Assembly (NCBI GenBank): GCA_963377175.1 | Contig: CAUJNA010000505.1 | Location: 42,501 to 106,500, forward strand | DNA length: 64,000 nt | Source of the DNA: Effrenium voratum | Lineage: Eukaryota; Sar; Dinophyceae; Suessiales; Symbiodiniaceae | Direction: 5' to 3' | Made by a program: the position numbers and the translations under genes | Shown here: positions 41,481 through 51,100 of the stretch, one piece after another | Numbering within the stretch: position 1 is the stretch's first letter | How the letters are laid out: each line of letters opens with the position of its first letter | The notes under the pieces: model-generated | Told to the model about the DNA's origin: nothing | Databases searched by the model: none | Seen by the model: the letters and a program-made list of their open reading frames with translations, nothing else

Positions 41481-43150
41481 TTTTGGGGGAAGCTCAGGGA
41501 CACCCGCACGCAGATGTCTACACTGATGCTCGGAGGGTAAACCCTTGGTTTGGTTCTATGTTGGAGAACATGGCATGCAGACGTGACCTGGTTGTGAGGC
41601 ACAGCTGCATCGACGGCTGCTTGTGTTGACCTCTCAGACTTCTCACGGATGGCTTTTTGGGCGGCCGGGTTGGGCTGGCCAGTGCTGATTGCAAGGTTCG
41701 CCCAACCTCGGCTGGCTTCTTTTTTGCAATTCCTGATGTGCCTTCGCAAACATTCACACACGCACACATTCGCAAAGCTTTTCCGGGTTCGCACACATTT
41801 GCCCGGGCCATTCCAGTGTACCCTCGGCCGCATCCGTTTGCCCTCAATATTCCGGGTTTGGGGCTGCCATGGATCTCGCTCCGAGTTTTTCTCGCTCGGC
41901 TCAGGCCAATGCTCGCGGAGTCCTGTGGCCGAAAGTGCCGCAGGTTCGTGCGCCGGCGGCGTCCTCGGATGCCTGCGTTGGTTTGGAACATATGGCTGTG
42001 GCCCAAAAAAATGGTAGCAAATGACACCTGGGTGATGTGGAACCAAAGACTAAAACCTGCGTAACCCTGGCTCGTTAATTTTGAGCCACACCCATCTTCC
42101 TCCAGGGCCAGGCTCTTTCAGGTTCCATGTTGGTTGGATATTGAAGATTTGCAAATCCACAGACCAGACCCCAAGCTGTCTTGTGATAGTTGCGCCCGAC
42201 CTAGGTTGGATTCACCTGTCGTTTTCCCCTTGTTTGGGGAGCTTGCGACTTTTTTTTTGTTCAGCCCACACAGACTAGTCTGAAAGCGGGCTCCTTTTTC
42301 TTGGCAACCCCCAGACCCCCCGGATGGCTTTGTTGTGCTTGGCTGCTTGCTTGGAGACAGCCACATCTGAGGCTAGCGGGTCAAGCAGGAGCCGAGGCAG
42401 CAAGCGTCAAGTCGACTCAGTGGAAAGGTCAAGGAACGTGCACGGTTGAACAGAAGCTAGGTCATGATCATAAGAGACACACGTGTGTAAATATTTGGCC
42501 CTCGTATTACCTCGAGTGGCAAGTCAACAGTGACGACTTTTTTCGATGAAGCCTGCAAGTGGGTCAATCCAGCGATCTTGCAAGGACGATGAAGAGCTGA
42601 TTTGGTTTGCAGAGGACGGATTCTGCATCCGCAAGCCGCAACTTGAGTCACAACAAAACCAGGGTAAGAAGCGCCTCACAACCGCAAAATACGTGCGGCC
42701 GCCTTTGCAATTCCTCGCATGGTTTCGGGTGGACAGCTTTGTATTGGGATATTGGCTGACTTGCTGTTTGCACAAACACACAAGCCTGTTCAGTGGCATC
42801 CTTTTTGCGTATTTTGTCTGGGCTCCCCACTAAACATGGAATCGACTTCCCTTCCTTTTGCTAGGGGCAACTGGGGGGCGCACCATGCCATTGCCCCTTT
42901 TTCCAGCCTGACCCATCTATTGCCAACCAACATGGTTTCCAGATGCTCTTGCAGAAAGGGAACGGCGGTGATATGCAAACCGCGGCAAACGCCGGGTGTC
43001 GTTGGTTCACTTGCATTGTTTTGTTCCCCCGTATCCAGGCAGTTCCGAACCCGATGTTTGGTGACACAGGACAGAGGCTTGGAAGAAGGTTTGAATGAAT
43101 ATCCAATCCTGTTGACAGGATTTGCTTGACAGCATTCCTAGCATCTCCAA
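41481..43150. other. unassigned, possible small exons
   Basis: A GC-rich patch at 41940-41985 reads VRAPAASSDACVGLEHMAVA after GCCGCAG|, and 42590-42660 reads DDEELIWFAEDGFCIRKPQL. Neither can be phased with neighbours. TTTTGAGCCACACCCATC at 42084 is another end of the GGGTGTGGCTCA element. Confidence 0.25.
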
Positions 43151-43154
43151 TCTT

Positions 43155-43275
43155 CCCATGGGGGATTTGAACCCTGCTTCTTCCAATGCTTTTTTTGGGA
43201 CTTGAACCCCCTGGTCCTAGGGCGAAGATAGGAACCACCGGCAGAGACCTGCAAACCGACCAAACCACCAAGAGG
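43155..43275 (-). repeat. tRNA-like SINE fragment, copy 2
   Basis: On the minus strand GGGGGTTCAAGTCCC resembles a B box, preceded by TCTTGGTGGTTTGGTCGG, the same arrangement as near 13484 and 50687. A second GGGTTCAAATCCC-like word lies about 35 bases further. Confidence 0.4.
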
Positions 43276-43283
43276 GCACCTCA

Positions 43284-43350
43284 ACTCAAGCGGAGGATGG
43301 GGAGGTGGACGAAGAGGTGCCGCCAGATCTGCCGAGACCTCGGTCGGACC
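43284..43350 (+). CDS. weak candidate acidic exon
   Basis: After ACTCAAG| a GC-wobble frame reads EDGEVDEEVPPDLPRPRSD. It could be an upstream exon of the ketosynthase gene, but it abuts the SINE-like repeat, whose boundary is unclear. Confidence 0.2.
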
Positions 43351-43624
43351 CCCACCCAAGGCTGGGGCATCAAAACCGTCGGGAAACGACTCAATACCTC
43401 ACGCGAGCCACAATCAACACCCGGGTAGATGAAGGTTAGTAAGATCCCAATTTTAAATAGCTGCGGCCGCCTTCTTAATTCTTTACATGCTTCTGGGTAG
43501 ACCATTTTTTGGTACCGGGTTTGATTATGACTCACTTTCGGAGTTCCTGGACTTTATGCTTTTTTGGGATTGGACCGGTTCTTAGCGGTAGTTAGAACAG
43601 TTTTGGTCTAGGAAGTGAGATTCC

Positions 43625-44096
43625 GCATTCCTTCGCACGACGAAATGAAACCATGTGTTGGTATGTACTAATAATTTCTTATTATTACTATTATTAATAG
43701 AAGGGTCTTTTTTTATTTAATTTTTTAAAAATTGTATAAAAACACATCTATCTATTTGATACTGTGCCGATCCTTTTCTTCCATCTATAATATTAATAGT
43801 TTTTATAATGTTTGCTTTCTTCATTCTTTTTATTGATTGTCTAATAGAATTGCCAGATTTACCTATATATAATGATAATGAAGTTGAATTAATATATTCA
43901 GTAACAAGATCGTTTTTGAATTTAATTTTTGTAAAAACATATTGATAAACTAATAATGCTATACCATTTATGTCTGTACCCACTTTTGTACCTACTTTTT
44001 TTGTCTCTGTACCTACTTTTTTTGTCTCTGTGTACAGCGGAATCGAATCATTCCAGGGATTCTTAGGTGGTGCGAACGGATTTCGTCCATCCACAG
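43625..44096 (-). mobile_element. MITE (CTGTGGATGGACGAAATCC family), copy 2, with AT-rich insert
   Basis: The right arm 44030-44096 is a good minus-strand copy of the family (CTGTGGATGGACGAAATCCG, CACCTAAGAA, CCCTGGAATGATTCGATTCC), bordered by TA. The left arm at about 43633-43672 is degraded but keeps GAAACCATGTGTTGGTATGT. Between them lie about 360 bp of conspicuously AT-rich DNA unlike anything else in the window. Confidence 0.65.
43717..44094 (-). CDS. AT-rich ORF with winged-helix-like C-terminus
   Basis: A 125-codon frame. Its first ~25 codons lie in the MITE arm. A duplicated 7-residue unit (TETKKVG) follows from a 21-bp tandem repeat, then an AT-rich part reading LSLYIGKSGNSIRQSIKRMK then KANIIKTINI. 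The pattern Ser-Gly-Asn-Ser-Ile-Arg followed by Lys-Lys-Ala-Asn-Ile-Ile resembles the recognition helix and wing entry of winged-helix proteins such as plasmid or phage replication and partition proteins. The codon use (AAA, ATA, AAT) is foreign to the surrounding genome. Whether it is expressed, or a fragment of a larger acquired gene, cannot be told. Confidence 0.4.
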   Translation of the reverse strand: MDGRNPFAPPKNPWNDSIPLYTETKKVGTETKKVGTKVGTDINGIALLVYQYVFTKIKFKNDLVTEYINSTSLSLYIGKSGNSIRQSIKRMKKANIIKTINIIDGRKGSAQYQIDRCVFIQFLKN

Positions 44097-44466
44097 TATG
44101 GCCAAATAAGGCAAGGTGGGGTCACGTGAAATAAGGGCGGGGCAGACATTCCAGGGATCTCCTTTAATGTTGTCTAGTAGCCCAACACATGTTTTTTGGA
44201 GTTGGAGGCAAATGTCGTTGGCGGAGTTGTCAGACCGATGCAGCTGTGGGAGATGGGCCCGTTTTTTAGGTGGGGTCATGTTCTGTCGGACAGGGGGTGA
44301 CATTGGGAACGCTCACCAAATTTCCACTTGGAAAACATGCCCCTAAGAGCGGGGGTCCTTGCTCCGGGCAAGGCCATGAACATTCTGAATCCCGCCAAGG
44401 AAAGAAAAGCAAGGTTCCCATTTTGGAACCACAACCATGTCCCACAGATTCCGAGTTCTGACCAGG

Positions 44467-44487
44467 CCACACACACACACACACACA
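44467..44487. repeat. CA dinucleotide microsatellite
   Basis: Perfect (CA)n of about ten units, followed at 44566-44580 by a run of about 15 A. Confidence 0.9.
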
Positions 44488-44960
44488 ATTCGCCCTGTGA
44501 TTTGAGGCCATGTGCTTCGCGTCCTCGCAGCTGTTTCTCTCAGCTTGAGCCGGCGTTGAAGTGTTAAAAAAAAAAAAAAACACATGACGAAGCCACCAGT
44601 TGGTTGGAATTGCCAATCCTTCAGTCGGTCGTTTTTTTTTCCCGCTCCGAAGTCCAGGTCTGAGGTAGCAGCGTCATCACACAGCGGGTGCTTTTCGAAC
44701 GACTCGCGCGGGCGTTTTTGGCGCTCTTATGGCAGCTCCCAGGCGGGGGCGGTGCTTTTGTTGCTGTGAGGGGCCCGCAGTGGCCCTGCCTTGGTCCGAG
44801 CTGAAGCAAACTTGGGATGTCAAAGTCACGGATCCCTTGCAGGGCATAGGAATCCCAAAAAAATCCCAAGGGAATCACTCGGCTTTGACAAGGAATCGCT
44901 TGGTTTGATCACCTTCCCCGAACAAAAATCGGTGGGCCTCCCCCCCCCCCATTTGCCCAC

Positions 44961-45141
44961 CAAAAGCAAACTACATGCCGCCGATGGGCGACCTCGCTGC
45001 CTTCAGTCTCTGAATTACCTTAGATTGGACGTGATGGTGGAAACCTCAGGGGCCTTAGTCTTTTTCCCCTTTGATTCAAGCTTTGGCCCATGAAGTTCCT
45101 TTGCGGATGTAAACCGCACCTTGTGGACATGACATTTTCAG
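44961..45141 (+). mobile_element. intron-end repeat, copy 1 (introner-like)
   Basis: About 180 bp (ATGCCGCCGATGGGCGACCT ... CGCACCTTGTGGACATG ... TTTTCAG) closely match 48787-48968. In both copies similarity stops exactly at the CAG of a 3' splice site, so the two introns share a mobile or duplicated 3' half. Confidence 0.75.
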
Positions 45142-45185
45142 GACATCGGCATCGATGGTTTGGCCAGGGGGACCACGTGTGACCT
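45142..45185 (+). CDS. ketosynthase exon 1 (first supported)
   Basis: Encodes DIGIDGLARGTTCD between TTTTCAG| and a GT donor. Its phase joins the next exon to give TTCDL-GAPGASLVELHG, resembling the small beta-barrel motif that reads aeLhGL...vkPeNL in many protist proteins. Confidence 0.45.
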
Positions 45186-48100
45186 GTAGAGAATTTTCCG
45201 TCTGAAGCGCGCCATTCTCTTTCGCGCTTCAGCCGCTCCCATGGAAGCGGGTTGTCCATCTACTTGTGGCACCCGAGTAGATGGCCACGGTGCAGCACTG
45301 TAAAAGGCAGTCTGTGTTTTTCACACATTCCACGCTCTTTTAAACAAGTCATGCCCTATGACCTTGGTCATTGCAGGGATAAATGGGCATAGTGCTCGTA
45401 GACCACCGCTCCGTGATGGGCTTGGGTGACTTACTCTGGTTGCAACCCACCAAATCCAGACGCGAGCGCGCGCGCGATTCGCCGATTCGGCTTCACGGTT
45501 GACAGGGGCGCCCCGGGGGCGTCGCTGGTCGAGCTTCATGGGCTCCCTGAGGAGGTGCCGGCGAAGGCGAAGTCCCCGGGGCCGGGGTGTTGGACTTGGA
45601 GGTGGATGTGTGGCCTTTTTCTGGGGGACCCCCGCCATAAAAAGGTGATGGGCCTCTGAGTTTCCCTTTAAAGCCAAGAAGCAAGTTCTCTCCAAAAAAG
45701 ACAGACCCGTATGAGCAGCACTATGTGTTCCAATTACACTCCTGTCCACTAACATGGAATCCACTGGGTCCATTCTCAAGGAGAATGGTCTTCCAGGACC
45801 CTCAGTCAGGTTCCATTTTAGTGGACAGGAGGGTATCCGAAATTCAAGTTGGGAGACACATAAGGGACTCGCCAAAGCCTTGGTCGCTCATTCTCCCATG
45901 TGAGCAACGGTCAATATTTGCTGTCATCTTCTGTCAGTCTGTAGTAAAGTAGCAAAGGAAATGATGCTGGATACGAGCCCCCAAACATGCCATTAGGAAC
46001 CGGGGGTTACTTTTGGAAGTTGACTCCGGATGAATCAACCTGGACAAGGAGCAGGGGGGGTGTTTCCACGAAACTGCCAGATTTCCCCTTAAGTGCAACA
46101 CACCCCTTCTTTGTCCACCGGTTGGCTAGTCCTGGGGGCTCCAATTACTGGTGTGAAGGGTCCCACACATTGGAAGGCCCATGGAGCACGAACGGGAGCC
46201 CAGTGGATGAATCAACCCCTGGTTGATTTTGAGGGGGGGGGCACCCCATTTAAGAGGGGATCCACATTGCTTTTTGGCCCAAGGTCCCATTTCTTATCCG
46301 CCAGGTTGATCCATCCGGGTCCACATTTGCAAGGTGATTTCTTGGTTCTCGAGCTCCACAACCGCCAACTTCCACGAAGGATGTAGGCATGGCGCACACT
46401 TCCGCAGTCTTCTTGGCCTTGGGTATCCTCAAAGAAAGACAGGTGCGATCACGTGCGATCACGCGCCAGGACTTGCTGCTGCCTGGCAGCGACCAGGACT
46501 TGACGGAGAACCTGCGGCCGAACGGCTGGCAGGGTCAGGCGTGAAAGCCCGCCCTTGGGTCTGCCGGTGGGGGAGCCCCCTTCTTGATGTCCGAAACACG
46601 TGCAGGGGCTGTTTCAAGGGAAAACCACAACGAAACCAACCAAGAGCAAGCTCCCTTTTCGGGACCTTTTTACGAGTTCCATTTTGTACCGGGGTATCCC
46701 ACATATTGTCCGAAAAAAAGATGCTGGCCTTTTTTTGCGTCCGGCAGGTGGTGCAGTACCAGAAGGATGGCAAGGTGGTGGTAGAAACCTTCCGAGGCAC
46801 GCTGACTGCATGGTGGATTTAAAAGCGAAGGTGCCTTTTGGGGTCGGCGAAGAAGCCATCCTCAAGGACGGAAAAGGGGCCCCTCACTGGACAAGGCCCT
46901 CATGTGTCGAACTCGGGGTCCCAAGAACTGGCCCCGGATTTTTTTCCACGTGGTGTCCCTTCAAACCAAGGCAAAACAAGGGCACTCTAAAAGACACACT
47001 TGTTCGCTGCATCAGTCAGTTTGGGGGCCAGGGGACTCTGGCATTGTCGCAAAAGCCAGGCTCCACGGGAGCGGCATATTTTGTTTGTATCTCACAAAGC
47101 CGAGAAGTTTTGAGTGGACCCATGCCCATCGGATTTCTGGGTTTCTTCTTGCTGGATGCCGGAACTTTTGATGGCCCCCTATCAGAATTCGCAGCTTGGG
47201 CGAGCCATCATCCCCCCCTGCTTCTTGTGGTAAACAAATCAAGCTTTCAACCCCCTTGAGATGGGTATGTGCCCATAACCCCTTGAACACAACTCAGTGT
47301 TTCTCACGCCTCCCTTTCGGTTTAAATTTTCAAACGACACCAAAGCAAACTTGCCCTATTTTGTAGAGCCAAAGCCAAGAATCAAACCGGAGGAAATACG
47401 CACGGGGCCTTTTTTGGCAATCGCAGGCCTCCGGGTGGTAGTAGAGCCGGAGAACCTCAAGGACTGTCGATGGGAGGCAGGCTTACTCAAAGGTGATGGG
47501 TGGACGGGTCCATTTCCGTTTGGCATGCTATACCCATTGGTTGCTATGTTGAGGGTCCTGAAGTGACACCCTGAAAGGGAATTCAAGAACCCTCTGTTTC
47601 AGGAACCAGTGCAGGGTGGGGCTTCTCCTTCAAAAAAAAACGTAGCAGGTTTTTGAGAACCTCTGGAACCCCAACTCTGGATTTCATGCGATCTTTCAGC
47701 ACTCTTTCAGCACTTTTCGACGGGGAATCCAGCCCCAGGTTCATTCCCCAAACCCTGGTGATTCCCTGAGAATCGCGCCCCTGGAAACCCGCGAAGCGAG
47801 CGCTCGTAGAGGACTTTGCACCTTCGCACCCCGAGCGCGGGGGGTTCCATGTGGCCTGGCCTCCGGAGGGTCTGAGGCTCAGGTCCTTGAGAGAGGTTCC
47901 GGAGGTGCCCACGTGACAAAAGGAAATGACAGAGGGGGCAGAAGAGTTACACACCAACGTTTCTCTCATGATCATTGTGATGATGACTTATTTCTTGTTG
48001 AAGGTTCTCTGCAATGCTATGTTGATGATTCAGTCCCTTGCAGTTTGTAGCACATACAAGAAAACTGATTCCAGAACCCCCTCAACTCATGTTCCATATG

Positions 48101-51100
48101 AGTTGATCATCTCGTTTGTTGGTTTCTTTGACACAGTTTGACTGAGCTAGCCACTGCATGCGGCTTTGTTGCTATGAGGCAATATGGAGTCCCTTGCCGG
48201 CTTTACGGCAAGTGCAGTGGATGCCTTGGCCAAAGAGGGCTACTGTGTCATCCAGCTTCCACTCAGCCGGGGCCTCAGCGTGTCAGCTAGAGGTTTGAAA
48301 GAATTACCATCAAGTAGTCGACCCTGAGGAATGCTTTCCACCAGAAGGACCCTGAAGAGAAAACAACTTTCAAGACCCCGCGAGTCAAATGCCATGTTGA
48401 AGCCATATTGGTTGATGGAAGGATATTCCCCCCTTATTAAGGGTTTATTATGTAGCGGTTGGAAGAAACCTGCACATTTTACAAACGAAAGCCTAAAATA
48501 AGGGACTCCCAAGTAAGGGCCCCCACATCGGTGCGAGCTCGTTCTACCCCGGAATCGGTGAGCTTGCCATAGGCCAGGGGGTTTATTCATTCATCAATGT
48601 TTAAGCTGTGGTTTCTTTCTAGGGATCAAGGATTAGGATTGGCCAACCTTCCATTTTGATCAGCTCAGTCAGGGGTAAAAATTCACCTCACTTGAGGTGA
48701 TGAGACCACCTCAGAAGCCGCGGTGGAAGTGAAATGTGGCAGGCCGGCGCACCGGTTGGGGAGGAGGGACTCACTCGGAGCTGGCCACAACAAAACAACA
48801 CATGCCGCTGATGCGCGACCTCGCTACCTTCAGTCTCTGGGGTATCTTAGATTGGACGTGTTCGTGGAAACCTCAAGGGCCTTGTTCTTGTTCCCCTTTG
48901 ATTCAAACTTTGGCCCATGGGTTTCCTTTGCGGATGTAAACCGCACCTTGTGGACATGCCATTTGCAGCACGGTCCCGATTTTTCACGACCCGCGCCAGG
49001 TACCGGTGGAAGCGCCTGCGCCGGGAGTTCGAGCCCGCGTACCTGGGGAAGCACCAGCCGCTCGCTTGGCGCGGAGAGCACGGAGAGGCGTGTTTTTCGG
49101 GATGCGGGAGGGAAGCCCTCGCCTTCTAAGCCCCAGAGCTTTCAGTTTTTGGAGCTTAGAGTGTAACGCCAGTTGGGACGCTTTGCCTTTGTGATAACAG
49201 ACAACTGGAGGTTCGCGAACTTTCGCAAATTCACGCGCCATTTCTTTCAAACCTGGATGGCTTTTGAGGTATTCACCGGGTCCAACCCTGTGGGTTTGAA
49301 GAAATTGGTGAAGCGGGCCCGGAGGTGGCCGGTGGAAATGGACACCCAGAGGATGCTTTATGGTTTTGCCACCGTCTCTGGTCCGAATCCTTGGAAGCTA
49401 TGGAAAAAACAGCCCAGAGGTGCGCTTTGGTCGGATGAGTCCCATGTTGAAAGGGGTTGACTCGCACCCTGTTCACCGATGGTGTGCTGAGGAAATGCAA
49501 AACTGCATGGCTGGAAGAAATGGTGGAGGAGAAGCCGTCGATGGATGGGGCCTTAGCTTCTGAAAAGCAAAGGCCATGTCTTGGCTGTGGTCGCAGAGCC
49601 GTTCCGAGAGGACGAAGCCTCAAGGGCTGATTGTTTTTGGGCTTTCCTTGGGTTTCCTTGGGTTTCCTTTGGTTTCCTTTGGTTTCTTTTGGTCTTTGCT
49701 TGGTTCTCCTTGGTTCTCCGCTGCTTTTCCGTTGGTTCCTTTGGTTTCCTTCACCGACCTGTTTTCTCGCCTTGTGCCGACCGTCGAATGGGAGCAATGG
49801 CTAAGGACAGCCCTCTTGATCTTCTGGACCTGTGCCATGCCAGAGTCGAATAGTCCGGTTTTCTTTCTTGTCCTTTTGGCTTTTCTTTATTTTCCCCTTT
49901 CAACCAGCACGTGAACGCTTGTTGCACCAACTGAATTGCTTTTTTGCTGCCGGCCGAATTGCTTTTTTGCGCGTGGCCGAGGCATCTTTTGTGTTTTTGT
50001 TTTTCTCTGCCGGCCGAATGGTTCTTTCCGTGTGGCCAAGGTATCTCGCGAGATTGACGCAGTTCCTGTTGCCCGTGGCCCCGTTCGCCTTGGACTTTGT
50101 GCCCCACAGCCGCACCAGCGGCATGCTGCGTGTGCCGGCCTCTGCCGCGGAGACTGGCTTGGCAGAGGCCGTCAGCGACGAGGACATCGCCAAGGGCCTG
50201 GTGGACGAGCGTCTTTGCCCAAGCGGAAAACGGAAGGAGCTGACTCCGCGGTTTTCCGATTTGGATCCATATGCAGTGGTCCGATTTCGGCCTGTGTCAA
50301 GTCGAGGTCCCAAGCGATTCAGTTCTTGCGGGGGTGTTTTTGTGTTATTACTATTACTATTATTATTATTATTATTATTATTGTTGTTATTATCTTGAAA
50401 CATTACTTCCACTTCCTTTCGGCAACTGAGGCACGTGGACTTCCTGCGGAGGCGGAAGCTGTGCATGTTTCTTATCGCGGACGGCAGTGGCGGGGAGCTG
50501 TCACTGTACCCCAAGGAGGGGTTGGGCACAAAGCTTGTTCAAAGATTGCCAGACTTCACCAACCTTTCACATTTTTACTCTGTTGGGTCTCTATTATTTT
50601 CCCTTAGCTAGCACAAAGTTGACTTTTTTTGGCAGTCTAAGCTGGGCGTAATCCAACTTCTGATAGTCAGGTTAGTCCCAATTGGTGGTTTGCGGCGGTG
50701 GTTTGGGGATTGGAACCCTGGTTCTCGTTGAGGGTAAATGAAAACAGCTGCCCCTTGCCTCCCAACCAATCCAAACCACCGAGTTGGTTGCAGAAACCGG
50801 TTTGATGCAAAGCAAGCCGCTGAACAGGAGGTTCAAAGGGGGGGTACTATTGCTTTGAAGAACTCAATTCTGCCCAAAGGATTAAACAACCTGGACTAGC
50901 ATACAGAGAAAAGTACCCAAACCATGGCCTTGAAAGGGTGTAAATATCCAGCCCGTTTTCGACCCCCTTGGACCCAAAGGAGGTTGTTTTCTTGTGCATG
51001 GTTCGGACATTTGCAGCCGGCCTCAAGAAAGGGGACGGAAAGGATTTTGTTCTGAACAAGGAGAGCCCAAGGCATGAATTGGGTTTAAACGTCCGTAGGG

